DNA of 64,000 nucleotides. Origin: Alphaproteobacteria bacterium (GTDB lineage: Bacteria; Pseudomonadota; Alphaproteobacteria; CAAGCB01; CAG-977). The position numbers and the translations under genes are program-made. The notes beneath the pieces are model-generated. The model was given only the letters and a program-made list of their open reading frames with translations. It did no database searches and was not told the DNA's origin. Of the stretch, positions 17,861 to 27,805 are shown one piece after another (the first letter of the stretch is position 1; each line of letters starts with the position of its first letter). The DNA lies in assembly GCA_900768845.1 (NCBI GenBank), contig CAAGEK010000011.1, positions 53,531 to 117,530 of the forward strand, given 5' to 3'.

Positions 17861-19084
17861 ATGAAAACGGTGCAACGCATTTCAACGGTTCTGTATTTGG
17901 CGGCCGCCCTTTTATGCGCGTCGCCGTCGGTACGGGCGGCTCCCGTCGATTCAAAAATGTTTTCCGCCGGCGGCATTCAGGTGGACGTGACGGCCGATAA
18001 TGCGGCTCAGGCGCGTGAACAGGCTTTGCTGGACGGGCAGAAAAGGGCGTTGATGGTCGTTATGGAACGCATCACGCCGTCTTATATCGCGGATCAGCTT
18101 TCCGAGCTGGTGCCCGACGATATTATCAATATGGTTCAGGATATGAGCGTCCTGAACGAAAAAACGTCGTCCGTACGGTATATGGCGACGTTGGAAGTCC
18201 GGTTCAATCCGGATGCGGTGCGCGAATTGTTGCGCCAAAACGGTTTGCCGTATGTCCGCACGTCCGGAAAACCGCTGTTGATTTTGCCGCTTTATAAAAG
18301 GTCGCAATCTTCTCCGCCCGTTTTGTGGGACGAGGATAATGCGTGGTTGCGGGCATGGACGACGCGGAAAACGGAAAGCTATATGATGCCGTTGCTGGTG
18401 CCTTTGGGCGACCAGACGGATGCGTCGGTTTTATCGGCGGACGGCGTTGTCAAAGGCGATTTGGCTTCCGCGTCCGAATTGGCGAAACGTTATGACGCCG
18501 AAGGGATTTTAATCGTCGAAATGACGCGCAAAGGTACGGCTTTCGCCGTTAAGGGCATGGCCATGGATGAAACGACGGCGTCCGAAATCCCCAATTTCTC
18601 TTTTACCGTTCCGATGGCCAAAAACACCCGTCACACGCTGGCTTTGGCCGTTAAAAAGACGGTGGAGCATCTGGAAAGCGTTTGGAAACGCGAGCAAATG
18701 GTGCAGTTCAACGACGCCGCATCAATCGTCGTCATGGTTCCCGTCGCCGATTTGAAACAGTGGGAAACCGTAAAGTCGCGTTTGTCGCGCATTCCCCAGA
18801 TCAGTTCTTACAAGCTTCAGGCCGCCCGCGCCGGCGTTTTGCAGCTGACGGTCTTTTTCGCCGAAGGTTTGGATCGTTTGCAAAAGGAAATGCAAAAACG
18901 GATGTTGGTTCTGTCGGTTTTGCCGAGCGGCGTATTTAAATTGCAACCTGTCGAGCAAAACAGCTTTTTCCCTGCGGCAAGCCGGTATAAACGGGACGCC
19001 GCGGCTCTTGAAAACGCCGCGATGATGCCGGCGGCGCAGGATGAAGAACGCAAACCCCAACCTTTCGTAACGCCGGAGTTTTAA
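17861..19084 (+). CDS. Exported DUF2066-like protein
   Basis: A 407-residue protein with a signal peptide (MKTVQRISTVLYLAAALLC, cleavage after VRA), hence periplasmic or outer-membrane associated. The N-terminal half has the DUF2066 pattern: a regular alpha/beta stretch QAREQALLDGQKRALMVVME followed by a GKPLLILPLY strand. The family has no established biochemical role. The ATG at 17861 follows GGGAG at 9 bases and gives a proper signal peptide; an upstream TTG frame start would bury it. The gene is 3 bases from the permease and appears to be in an operon with perM and hdaA, an arrangement found in other Alphaproteobacteria. Confidence 0.85.
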   Translation: MKTVQRISTVLYLAAALLCASPSVRAAPVDSKMFSAGGIQVDVTADNAAQAREQALLDGQKRALMVVMERITPSYIADQLSELVPDDIINMVQDMSVLNEKTSSVRYMATLEVRFNPDAVRELLRQNGLPYVRTSGKPLLILPLYKRSQSSPPVLWDEDNAWLRAWTTRKTESYMMPLLVPLGDQTDASVLSADGVVKGDLASASELAKRYDAEGILIVEMTRKGTAFAVKGMAMDETTASEIPNFSFTVPMAKNTRHTLALAVKKTVEHLESVWKREQMVQFNDAASIVVMVPVADLKQWETVKSRLSRIPQISSYKLQAARAGVLQLTVFFAEGLDRLQKEMQKRMLVLSVLPSGVFKLQPVEQNSFFPAASRYKRDAAALENAAMMPAAQDEERKPQPFVTPEF

Positions 19085-19087
19085 AAA

Positions 19088-20161
19088 ATGACCACCGTTC
19101 AAAAAGTGTCGGCATGGAGTGCCGTTTTCGCCCTGTTCCTTTGGGGTGTATTTGAATTGCGCGACATCCTTCTGCCGTTTGTGGCGGGGATCAGCATCGC
19201 TTATTTTTTGGATCCGGTTACGACAAAGTTGCAAAAATACTTTCATTCCAGAATCGCCGCGGTCGTCGTCGTTTGCGTGACGTTGGTCCTGCTTTTGCTG
19301 ACGTTCGTGCTGATCGTGGTTCCCGTGATCCAAAGACAGGCCGTCGTCTTTATTTCAAATTTCCCCTCTTATGTGACGATGCTGTGGGGAAAGTTGAAGC
19401 CCTTGCTTGCCGAATTGAACCGCCTGTTTCCCGAACAGATGCAGAATTTGCAGGGATCGGTGGAAAACCAGCTGGCGGGGACTTTTAAAATCCTTTTGAA
19501 AACTCTTCAGCGGATTTTGTCGGGCAGTGTCGCCGTCATCAACTTGATTTCTCTGGTGCTGATTACGCCGATCGTGGCGTTCTACCTGTTGCGCGACTGG
19601 CCGGTGTTTTGCGGCATCCTGCGTTCTTTGCTGCCTCGCGACGAAGCCAAAACGATCCGCGGTCTGTTAAGGCAGATGAACGATACCATTTCCGGATTTA
19701 TCCGCGGTCAGGCGACGGTATGCCTGTTTTTGGGGTTGTTTTATGCGACCGGTCTGACGGCGGCGGGGCTGGATTTGGGATTGTTGCTGGGATTGGGCAT
19801 CGGCGCGCTGTCGTTCATTCCCTATGTCGGTTCGACGCTCGGATTTGTCACAAGCATCGGTTTGGCGATCGTCCAGTTCAACGATTGGAAGCGTGTCGCC
19901 GTCATCGCCGTTATTTTCTTCGCCGGTCAAATGCTGGAAGGCAATGTTTTAACCCCTAAACTTGTCGGTGAAAAAGTCGGCCTGCATCCCGTGTGGGTGA
20001 TGTTCGCTTTGATGGCGGGGGCGGCTTTGTTCGGATTTTTGGGCGTTTTGATTGCGGTTCCCGCCGCGGCCGTGATTGGCGTTCTGGTTCGTTTCGGCGT
20101 CGGGCGGTATCTGCAAAGCCCGTTGTATCTGGGGACGGAACAAGGGAATGGCGAAGGCTGA
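19088..20161 (+). CDS. AI-2E family (PerM-like) membrane permease
   Basis: A 357-residue inner-membrane protein with the AI-2E/UPF0118 layout: two N-terminal helices, a third long hydrophobic segment, a soluble segment (about residues 95-150), then four or five more helices. Recognisable pieces are IAYFLDPV, LITPIVAFYLLRDW, the cytoplasmic ISGFIRGQ and LIPKLVG-type NVLTPKLVGEKVGLHP. Members export small molecules or ions in some bacteria, but this one's substrate cannot be told. The end overlaps the start of hdaA by 14 bases. A permease beside the DnaA-regulatory homologue is a known alphaproteobacterial arrangement. Confidence 0.9.
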   Translation: MTTVQKVSAWSAVFALFLWGVFELRDILLPFVAGISIAYFLDPVTTKLQKYFHSRIAAVVVVCVTLVLLLLTFVLIVVPVIQRQAVVFISNFPSYVTMLWGKLKPLLAELNRLFPEQMQNLQGSVENQLAGTFKILLKTLQRILSGSVAVINLISLVLITPIVAFYLLRDWPVFCGILRSLLPRDEAKTIRGLLRQMNDTISGFIRGQATVCLFLGLFYATGLTAAGLDLGLLLGLGIGALSFIPYVGSTLGFVTSIGLAIVQFNDWKRVAVIAVIFFAGQMLEGNVLTPKLVGEKVGLHPVWVMFALMAGAALFGFLGVLIAVPAAAVIGVLVRFGVGRYLQSPLYLGTEQGNGEG

Positions 20162-20837
20162 TTTTTATCAGGGGACGCTGGATTTTCCTTCTTTGCATTT
20201 GTGGGGGCGGGAGGATTTCTTCGTTTCTCCGTCCAACAAGGCGGCGGTCGGTATGATCGACGCCCTTTCCGAACAGTTGCCCGCGTTGTTGATCGTGGGG
20301 GCGAAAGGGTGCGGAAAGACGCATTTGGCTCATGTTTTCCAAGAGTCCGTTTTTAAAAAATTCCGCGAATCCGCTCCGATGGTTCAAGGGGAGGGGCTTT
20401 CTCTTTCAAGCGTCGGGGGGGTGTTGGAGAAAAGCCGCTTCGCCGTGGTGGAAGACGTCGGAAAAAACATTGACGAAGAAGCCTTGTTCCATTTGATGAA
20501 CGGCGTCCGGAACAAACGGGGCGTGCTGTTGATGACGGCGCGGGAGAATTATCCCGCGTGGGGCATACGTCTGCCGGATTTGCTTTCCCGCCTGTCCGCG
20601 ACGCCGCGTGCGGAAATAGGGATGCCCGACGATACGCTGATGAGTGCGGTGTGGGTTAAATTTTTCGCCGAACGCCGGCTGAACATTTCTCCCGAAGCCG
20701 TTTCCTTTTTGTTGAAAAACGCGGAAAGGTCGTTCGGTTTCGCATCATTGGTCGCGGCTGCGGCGGATAAAAAAGCTTTGTCGGAAAAGCGCGGGATTAC
20801 AATCCCTTTGTTAAAAGAAGTCCTGAACGGGATGTAA
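20148..20837 (+). CDS. hdaA: DnaA-regulatory inactivator homologue (HdaA)
   Basis: A 229-residue AAA+ protein resembling DnaA domain III without the DNA-binding domain. Residues 8-13, QGTLDF, match the QxxLxF beta-clamp binding motif, as expected for Hda, which works with the DNA-loaded clamp to stimulate ATP hydrolysis by DnaA and limit re-initiation. Walker A is GAKGCGKTH; the Walker B region is FAVVEDV. The ATG at 20148 lies within the permease gene and precedes the clamp motif; a longer frame upstream is only overlap. Assignment rests on domain shape, length, clamp motif and neighbour. Confidence 0.85.
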   Translation: MAKADFYQGTLDFPSLHLWGREDFFVSPSNKAAVGMIDALSEQLPALLIVGAKGCGKTHLAHVFQESVFKKFRESAPMVQGEGLSLSSVGGVLEKSRFAVVEDVGKNIDEEALFHLMNGVRNKRGVLLMTARENYPAWGIRLPDLLSRLSATPRAEIGMPDDTLMSAVWVKFFAERRLNISPEAVSFLLKNAERSFGFASLVAAAADKKALSEKRGITIPLLKEVLNGM

Positions 20838-20953
20838 AAACGTTTTCCCCGTGATAAAAAACGTTGCCAATCTCTTTGCGATTGCCTAAAGTTCCCCGAG
20901 AGGGGAGGAATGTTTTCCTTTTCCGTTGTTGTGATTTAGAACAGAGAACCGTC

Positions 20954-22267
20954 ATGCGTTTATCCAGATATTTTATGCCGACCCTGAAGGAAAATCCGGT
21001 CGAAGCCCAAATTGTTTCCCACCGTCTGATGTTGCGTTCGGGGATGATCCGCCAGTGCAGTGCGGGAATATATACGTTTCTGCCTTTGGGCTTGCGCGTT
21101 TTAAAGAAAATCGAACAGATCGTCCGCGAAGAACAGGACAGGGCGGGGGCGCAGGAATTGCTGATGCCGACGTTGCAAAATTCGGATTTGTGGAAGGAAA
21201 GCGGCCGTTATGACGCATACGGTCCCGAAATGTTGCGCATAACCGACCGCCACGATCGCACTTTGGTTTACGGTCCGACGGCGGAGGAGGTCATTAACGA
21301 CATCGTGCGCAAGGAATTGAAAAGCTACAAGGAAGCTCCGAAAATCCTGTATAACATTCAATGGAAATTCCGCGACGAGGTTCGCCCCCGTTTCGGCGTG
21401 ATGCGCGGTCGCGAATTTTTGATGAAGGATGCGTATTCGTTCGATTTAACGTATGAAGACGCCAAACATTCTTATAATAAAATGTTTGTCGCCTACCTGC
21501 GTACGTTTGCGCGCATGGGCGTCCGTGCGATTCCGATGAAGGCTTCGACGGGGCCAATCGGCGGGGATTTGAGCCACGAATTCATTGTGCTGGCGGAAAC
21601 GGGCGAAAGTCAGGTTTATTGTCACAAGGATTACCTGACGATGGAAATTCCCGACGAAAACGTCGATTATGACGGCGATTTGGAACCCGTTTACCAAAAA
21701 TGGACGTCCTTGTACGCGGCGACCGAAGACAAATACGTCAAAGAGGAAGCCGACGCCGTCGGGGACGATCTGTTGTCCGCCCGCGGTATCGAAGTCGGTC
21801 AGGTTTTCTATTACGGCAAAAAGTATTCCGTCCCGATGAATGTCGGCGTCGCCGGCGAAGGCGGAAAACCCGTTTTGTTTGAAGGCGGCTGTTACGGTAT
21901 CGGCGTTTCCCGTTTGATGGGCGCGATCATCGAAGCGTCGCACGACGAAAACGGCATCATTTGGCCGGAAAGCGTCGCTCCGTTCAAAGTCGGGCTGATC
22001 AACCTGACGTCGGGCAAGGCGGATACGGACAAGGCTTGCGACGATATTTACAAACGTTTGAACGCGGCGGGTGTGGAAGTCCTGTACGACGACCGCGACG
22101 AACGCGCCGGCGTGAAGTTTTCGACAATGGATTTGATCGGCCTGCCGTATCAGCTGATTGTCGGCTCCCGCGGTTTGGCGAACGGCGTTGTCGAGATCAA
22201 AAACCGCAAGACGGGCGAACGCCGCGAATTGCCGGTTGACGAAGCGTTGAATTTCTTTGTGGGATAA
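20954..22267 (+). CDS. proS: Prolyl-tRNA synthetase, short alphaproteobacterial form
   Basis: Charges tRNA-Pro. At 437 residues it is the short form that lacks the roughly 180-residue editing insert between motifs 2 and 3. Class II motifs are visible: the motif 1 region, motif 2 FRDEVRPRFGVMRGREFLMK, and motif 3 GIGVSRLMGAII. The anticodon-binding domain occupies the last 100 residues. The ATG at 20954 begins MRLSRYFMPTLKE, the normal family N-terminus; 30 upstream in-frame codons are spurious. Alanine mischarged on tRNA-Pro would need a separate editing protein such as ProXp-ala, which is not in the window. Confidence 0.96.
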   Translation: MRLSRYFMPTLKENPVEAQIVSHRLMLRSGMIRQCSAGIYTFLPLGLRVLKKIEQIVREEQDRAGAQELLMPTLQNSDLWKESGRYDAYGPEMLRITDRHDRTLVYGPTAEEVINDIVRKELKSYKEAPKILYNIQWKFRDEVRPRFGVMRGREFLMKDAYSFDLTYEDAKHSYNKMFVAYLRTFARMGVRAIPMKASTGPIGGDLSHEFIVLAETGESQVYCHKDYLTMEIPDENVDYDGDLEPVYQKWTSLYAATEDKYVKEEADAVGDDLLSARGIEVGQVFYYGKKYSVPMNVGVAGEGGKPVLFEGGCYGIGVSRLMGAIIEASHDENGIIWPESVAPFKVGLINLTSGKADTDKACDDIYKRLNAAGVEVLYDDRDERAGVKFSTMDLIGLPYQLIVGSRGLANGVVEIKNRKTGERRELPVDEALNFFVG

Positions 22268-22296
22268 GCCACCGGATAAACCGAAAGCGGGGAAAA

Positions 22297-23547
22297 ATGA
22301 TTTTTTCGGCCTTTGAACGGATGTTGGCGTTCCGCTATTTGCGGGCGCGGCGCAAGGAAGGGTTCGTTTCCGTCATCGCCGGCTTTTCCTTTTTGGGAAT
22401 AGCGTTAGGCGTGGCGACGCTGATTATCGTCATGGCGGTGATGAACGGTTTTCGTCAGGAACTTCTTTCCCGCGTTTTGGGTCTGAACGGGCATTTGGGG
22501 GTTTATGCCGCCCGCGGCGCACCGTTGAACGGCTATGACAAGCTGGCGGACAAAGTCCGTGCTTTCAAAGGCGTCAAAACGGTTATGCCGTTGATCGAAG
22601 GACAGGTGATGGTGTCGTCTTCGCGCAATGCGCAAGGGGCGATCGTTCGCGGGATGGCTCCCACAGATTTCGCCCGTCGCGCCATTTTGACCGACGGGTT
22701 GCAAGGCGGAACGCTGGACGCTTTTTCCCGCCCCGACACCGTTTTCATCGGCGACAGGCTGGCTCAAAAGCTGGGAGTGTACCCCGGAGAGGAAATCACC
22801 CTCATTTCCCCCAAAGGGACGGTGACGGCGTTCGGAACCGTTCCCAGAATGAGAACCTATACCGTCGGCGCGACATTTTCCGTCGGGATGTACGAATATG
22901 ATTCCGGATTTATCTTCATGCCGCTGGATCAGGCGCAAAAGTTTTTTGACAAGGAAAAATCCGTTACAAATCTGGAAGTCTTTTTGGAACGTCCCGACGA
23001 TGTGTCCTCCCTGCAAAAACAGTTGGCGAAATCGTTGGGATCGAATATCCGCATTTACGACTGGCAACGTTCGAACGCAACGTTTTTCAATGCCATCCAA
23101 GTCGAACGCAACGTGATGTTTTTAATTTTGACGCTGATTATTCTGGTGGCGGCCTTCAATATGATTTCCGGACTGATCATGTTGGTCAAGGACAAAGGGC
23201 GCGACATCGCGGTTTTAAGGACGATGGGAGCGACGAAACGGATGATCATGCGCATCTTTTTCATCAGCGGGGCGGCCGTCGGCGTTTTAGGGACGGCGTC
23301 GGGCGTTTTGTTCGGACTTGTATTTTGCAAAAACATTGAAAACATCCGCCGGTTTTTGCAAAGCCTGACGGGAACCGATCTGTTTTCCGCGGAAATTTAT
23401 TTCCTTTCAAAACTGCCGGCGGAAGTCGACCCGTTTGAAGTCGTTTGCGTCGTCGCGATGGCGTTGTTCCTGTCTTTTGCGGCGACGCTGTATCCGGCGT
23501 GGCGCGCCGCCCGTCTTGATCCCGTGGAGGCGTTGCGCTATGAATGA
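22297..23547 (+). CDS. lolC: Lipoprotein-releasing ABC transporter permease LolC/LolE
   Basis: A 416-residue inner-membrane protein that, with LolD, extracts mature lipoproteins for transfer to LolA. The architecture is MacB/FtsX-like: one N-terminal helix (about residues 25-50), a large periplasmic domain (about 50-265), then three C-terminal helices. Typical pieces are AFRYLRARRKEGFVSVIAGF, GIALGVATLIIVMAVMNGF and the C-terminal YPAWRAARLDPVEALRYE. GGGGAAAA provides the ribosome site. It overlaps lolD by 8 bases. Many Alphaproteobacteria use one LolC/E-type permease as a homodimer; only one is seen here. Confidence 0.95.
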   Translation: MIFSAFERMLAFRYLRARRKEGFVSVIAGFSFLGIALGVATLIIVMAVMNGFRQELLSRVLGLNGHLGVYAARGAPLNGYDKLADKVRAFKGVKTVMPLIEGQVMVSSSRNAQGAIVRGMAPTDFARRAILTDGLQGGTLDAFSRPDTVFIGDRLAQKLGVYPGEEITLISPKGTVTAFGTVPRMRTYTVGATFSVGMYEYDSGFIFMPLDQAQKFFDKEKSVTNLEVFLERPDDVSSLQKQLAKSLGSNIRIYDWQRSNATFFNAIQVERNVMFLILTLIILVAAFNMISGLIMLVKDKGRDIAVLRTMGATKRMIMRIFFISGAAVGVLGTASGVLFGLVFCKNIENIRRFLQSLTGTDLFSAEIYFLSKLPAEVDPFEVVCVVAMALFLSFAATLYPAWRAARLDPVEALRYE

Positions 23548-24307
23548 AAACGATTTTTCACGTCTGCCTTCGGCTTTGTCTTCCGGTGCGGTTTTGGTGT
23601 TGAAGGGCGTCCGCCGTCATTATATGCAGGGGCGGACGGTCATTGACGTCCTGCGCGGAATCGACCTGACGGTTTCCCATGGAGAAATGGTCGCGCTGGT
23701 CGGTCCTTCGGGAGCGGGCAAATCGACGCTTTTGCACGTGACGGGGTTGTTGGAATCCCCCGACGAAGGAGAAGTCTTTCTCAGCGGAAAGCCGTGCGGC
23801 GATATGGACGACGAAATGCGCACGAAAATGCGGCGGGAATATTTGGGCTTTGTGTATCAAAGCCATAATCTTCAGCCGGAGTTTTCCGCATTGGAAAACG
23901 TCGTGATTCCTCAATTGATTGCGGGGAAGGACAAGCGCGAAGCATCGGAATACGCGGCCTTTTTGCTTGAAACGATGGGGCTGAAAGACCGTTTGAAACA
24001 CCGTCCCGCCCAATTGTCGGGCGGCGAGGCTCAACGCGTCGCCATCGCCCGCGCTTTGGCGAACCGTCCGCATATGCTGTTGGCGGACGAACCGACGGGG
24101 AATTTGGATCCGCTGACTTCCGATTCCGTTTTTGAAGTTCTGGTCGACATCGTCAAGAAAACGGGGCTGGCGGCGTTGATTGCAACGCATAATCCCGATT
24201 TGGCCGACAGGATGGATCGCAAAATCGTTTTGCGGGACGGCCGGTTGGAAGAAATGGGAACGTTGGGAATGAGCGGGCGCATAGCGTTCAAACAACGTTT
24301 CATCTGA
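23540..24307 (+). CDS. lolD: Lipoprotein-releasing ABC transporter ATPase LolD
   Basis: The 255-residue ATPase partner of LolC. Walker A GPSGAGKST, Q-loop YQSHNLQPEFSA, signature LSGGEAQRVAIARAL, Walker B LLADEPTGNLDP and the H-loop THNPDLA are all intact. The ATG overlaps the last codons of lolC (ATGAATGA); frames reaching further upstream run inside lolC and are not used. dnaE starts 12 bases after the stop. Confidence 0.96.
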   Translation: MNENDFSRLPSALSSGAVLVLKGVRRHYMQGRTVIDVLRGIDLTVSHGEMVALVGPSGAGKSTLLHVTGLLESPDEGEVFLSGKPCGDMDDEMRTKMRREYLGFVYQSHNLQPEFSALENVVIPQLIAGKDKREASEYAAFLLETMGLKDRLKHRPAQLSGGEAQRVAIARALANRPHMLLADEPTGNLDPLTSDSVFEVLVDIVKKTGLAALIATHNPDLADRMDRKIVLRDGRLEEMGTLGMSGRIAFKQRFI

Positions 24308-24319
24308 CGGGGGTGAACG

Positions 24320-27300
24320 GTGGAAGACGCGGAAAAACAAACGCCTGTCGAACCTTTGTCGGATTTTATCCATTTAAGGGTTCATACGGCGTATTCCCTG
24401 TTGGAAGGGGCGGTGAAGCTCGGCACTTTGATGAAGCTGTGCAAGCAGTACCGGATGCCCGCCGTCGCAATGACCGACACCGCCAATATGTTCGGCGCGT
24501 TCGATATGTCCCACGAATGTGAAGACAACGGTATCCAGCCTTTGATCGGATCGCAGACGGGCGTGGACATGGGCTTGGAAGACCGCCGTTTCGCTTCGGC
24601 CAAAGACTTGTCAAACGTTGACAGCGTTGTTTTGTTGGTGCAAAACCAAACGGGCTATGACAATATGCTGAAATTGTCGCGCAAGGCCTATATGGAAACG
24701 GAGCCGCCCGCAAAACCGAACGTGCCTTTCGATTATCTTAAAAGCCATTCCGACGGTCTGATCTGTTTGACGGGGGGATGCACGGGGCCCGTCGGCCGCC
24801 TGTTGCTTGACGGTAAGACGGATAAGGCCGAAGAAGCTTTGAAAATGCTGAAATCCGTTTTCGGAAACAGGCTGTATATCGAATTGCAACGCCACGGGAC
24901 GGAAGCGGAAAAGCAAATCGAAGACACGCTGATCGAATGGGGGTACAAACACGACGTCCCCTTTGTCGCGACAAACGAAGTGTTTTTCCCGACGGCCGAT
25001 ATGTATGAAGCGCACGATGCCCTGATCTGCATTGCCGAAAAAACGTATGTCGAAGTCAACGACCGCCGCCGCCTGACGCCCGAACATTATTTTAAATCTC
25101 CCGACGAGATGAAAAAGCTGTTCTCCGATATTCCCGAAGCTATTCAAAACACGGTGGTTATCGCGAAACGTTGCGGCTTTATGGTGACAAAGAAGCCTCC
25201 GGCGTTGCCGCGCTATCCCGATTGCGGCGATAAAACCGAAGCCGAAGTCTTGTGCGAACGCGCCAGAAACGGATTGGAAAAACGTCTGCAAGTCCATGTG
25301 TTCAAAGAGGGCATGACGGACGAAGAACGCGAAACGTTGCGCAAAAAATATTCCGAACGGCTGGAATACGAATTAAGCATTATCATTCAAATGGATTTCC
25401 CCGGATATTTCCTGATCGTTTCCGACTTTATCCAATGGTCGAAGGCTCATGGCATTCCCGTCGGGCCGGGGCGCGGTTCGGGTGCGGGGTCTGTCGTGGC
25501 ATGGTCTTTGACGATTACGGATTTGGATCCGTTGCGTTTCAACCTGCTTTTTGAACGCTTTTTGAATCCGGAACGCGTCAATATGCCCGACTTTGACGTC
25601 GATTTCTGTCAGGACAGGCGCGGGGAAACGATTGAATACGTCCGTCACAAGTACGGTCTGGATCAGGTCGCACAAATCATCACGTTCGGAAAGCTTCAGG
25701 CCAAAGCGGTCATTCGCGACGTCGGCCGCGTTTTGCAAATGAACTACGGCGCGGTGGACAAGCTGTCGAAAATGGTGCCGAACGTCATCGGCATCACGTT
25801 GAAAGAAGCCTTCGAGCAGGAACCCGAATTTAATAAACAACGCGCTTCCGATCCTCAGGTCGACCGGCTGTTGGACATTGCCGTAAAGCTGGAAGGCTTG
25901 TACCGCAACGCATCGACGCACGCGGCCGGCGTGGTGGTCGGCCAGACGGCATTGGACAGGATCGTGCCGATTTACCGCGATCCGTCGTCCGATATGCCGG
26001 TGACGCAATATAATATGAAGTACGTTGAATCGACGGGGTTGGTCAAATTCGACTTTTTGGGATTGAAAACCCTGACGGTTATTGCCGAAGCCGTCAAAAT
26101 GGTCCATCAACGGGGAATCGACCTGAACATTTCGGAAATATCCTTGGACGACAGGGAAACGTACGAATTGTTGCACAGGGCGGAAACGGACGGCGTGTTC
26201 CAATTGGAAAGCGGCGGGATGCGCAAGGTTTTGCGCGATTTGCAACCCGATACGCTGGAAGACGTCATCGCTATCGTGTCTTTGTACCGCCCCGGGCCGA
26301 TGGACAGTATTCCGACATACATCAGCCGCAAACACGGCAAGGAAAAACCCGATTACATGCATCCGATGCTGGAGGATATTCTCAAAGAAACCTACGGCAT
26401 TATGATTTATCAGGAACAGGTGATGCAAATCGCCCAAAAGATGGCGGGCTATTCTTTGGGAGGGGCGGATCTGTTGCGCCGTGCGATGGGCAAAAAGAAG
26501 CCCGAGGAAATGGCCAAACAAAAAGTCATTTTCATAGAAGGAGCGGTTAAAAACGGCGTTCAAAAAGCCAATGCCGAAGACATTTTCGCCCGTATGGAAA
26601 AGTTTGCGTCGTACGGTTTTAACAAATCCCATGCGGCGGCTTATGCCCTGATCGCGTACCAGACGGCATACCTGAAAGCGCACTATCCGGTCGAGTTCAT
26701 GGCCGCAACCATGACGTACGACAAGCAAAATACGGATAAACTGGCGCAGTTTAAACGCGAACTCGCCCGTTTGGGGATTTCTTTGCTTCCTCCGGACATC
26801 AATCATGCGGAAGTCCAGTTTTCCGTTGAAGACGGGGCGGTTCGTTATGCTTTGTCCGCCGTGAAGGGCGTCGGCGAAGCGGCGATGGAATCCGTGGTCG
26901 AAGAACGGAAGAAAAACGGCAAATTCAAATCCGTGTCCGATTTCATCCGCAGGCTGGATACGAAACAGGTCAACCGGAAATGTATGGAAAGCCTGATAAA
27001 GGCGGGGGCTTTCGACAGTTTGGAAAGGAACAGGGCGCGGTTGCACGCTAATCTGGATTTGTTGATGCAACACGCGGCGGCGGCGGGCGAGGAAAGGCGC
27101 AGTTCACAAATCAGTTTGTTCGGAACGGTCGATCAGGCCGACGATATAAAACTTGCGCCCGTTTCGGAATGGCCTTTGGTTGAAAAACTGAAAATGGAAT
27201 CCGAATCGATAGGCTTTTACCTGTCCGCCCATCCTTTGGACGGGTATGCGAAATCTTTGGAACGTTTGCGGATCATGACGTACGCCGATATCGTGCGGAC

Positions 27301-27805
27301 GGTTGCGATGGGCGGGGCGTGTCGGGCGAAAATCGCCGTCATCGTCAATTCCGTGCGCGAAAGGATCAGTCAGAAAGGCAACAAGTACGCTTTTGTTTCC
27401 GCGTCGGATTCGACAGGGGGATTCGAGTTGGGCGTTTTTTCCGAAACGCTGGGGGCGAGCAGGGAAATGCTGAATTCCGGCAAACCGCTTTTGTTGTCGG
27501 TGAATGCGGAACGCGAGGAGGGAGCCGACGTTCCGCGTCTGGTTCTTCAACGGGCGGAAGCTTTGGATGACGTCATTTCAAAAATGGCGGGAGGAATGTT
27601 GATTTGCATCACCGGAGAATCGTGTCTGCCGAAAATCAAACAAATCCTTGATAAAACCGCCGCGGGGCGCAGTCATGTCCGCCTGTCTTTGCAAATAGAT
27701 AAATGGGAAGTGGATATTCCGTTGGAAAAGACGTATACTTTTACGGCGGATGTGTGGCAGGAAATGCGCGCTCTTCCGGATGTTTCGGATGTAAAGGAAA
27801 TCTAA
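24320..27805 (+). CDS. dnaE: DNA polymerase III alpha subunit
   Basis: The replicative polymerase, 1161 residues from a GTG with GGGGGTG upstream. Order: PHP domain (HLRVHTAYSLLEGA near residue 15), palm with the catalytic pair in PDFDVDF near residue 420, helix-hairpin-helix region, the internal clamp-binding motif QISLF near residue 930, an OB fold, and a C-terminal tail. The length fits DnaE rather than PolC or the error-prone DnaE2. It follows lolCD with 12 bases between and overlaps the next gene by TAATG. Confidence 0.98.
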   Translation: MEDAEKQTPVEPLSDFIHLRVHTAYSLLEGAVKLGTLMKLCKQYRMPAVAMTDTANMFGAFDMSHECEDNGIQPLIGSQTGVDMGLEDRRFASAKDLSNVDSVVLLVQNQTGYDNMLKLSRKAYMETEPPAKPNVPFDYLKSHSDGLICLTGGCTGPVGRLLLDGKTDKAEEALKMLKSVFGNRLYIELQRHGTEAEKQIEDTLIEWGYKHDVPFVATNEVFFPTADMYEAHDALICIAEKTYVEVNDRRRLTPEHYFKSPDEMKKLFSDIPEAIQNTVVIAKRCGFMVTKKPPALPRYPDCGDKTEAEVLCERARNGLEKRLQVHVFKEGMTDEERETLRKKYSERLEYELSIIIQMDFPGYFLIVSDFIQWSKAHGIPVGPGRGSGAGSVVAWSLTITDLDPLRFNLLFERFLNPERVNMPDFDVDFCQDRRGETIEYVRHKYGLDQVAQIITFGKLQAKAVIRDVGRVLQMNYGAVDKLSKMVPNVIGITLKEAFEQEPEFNKQRASDPQVDRLLDIAVKLEGLYRNASTHAAGVVVGQTALDRIVPIYRDPSSDMPVTQYNMKYVESTGLVKFDFLGLKTLTVIAEAVKMVHQRGIDLNISEISLDDRETYELLHRAETDGVFQLESGGMRKVLRDLQPDTLEDVIAIVSLYRPGPMDSIPTYISRKHGKEKPDYMHPMLEDILKETYGIMIYQEQVMQIAQKMAGYSLGGADLLRRAMGKKKPEEMAKQKVIFIEGAVKNGVQKANAEDIFARMEKFASYGFNKSHAAAYALIAYQTAYLKAHYPVEFMAATMTYDKQNTDKLAQFKRELARLGISLLPPDINHAEVQFSVEDGAVRYALSAVKGVGEAAMESVVEERKKNGKFKSVSDFIRRLDTKQVNRKCMESLIKAGAFDSLERNRARLHANLDLLMQHAAAAGEERRSSQISLFGTVDQADDIKLAPVSEWPLVEKLKMESESIGFYLSAHPLDGYAKSLERLRIMTYADIVRTVAMGGACRAKIAVIVNSVRERISQKGNKYAFVSASDSTGGFELGVFSETLGASREMLNSGKPLLLSVNAEREEGADVPRLVLQRAEALDDVISKMAGGMLICITGESCLPKIKQILDKTAAGRSHVRLSLQIDKWEVDIPLEKTYTFTADVWQEMRALPDVSDVKEI

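Noticed and set aside
20864..20953. Longer proS with 30 extra N-terminal codons
   Set aside because: The extra residues match no synthetase; the family N-terminus begins at 20954.
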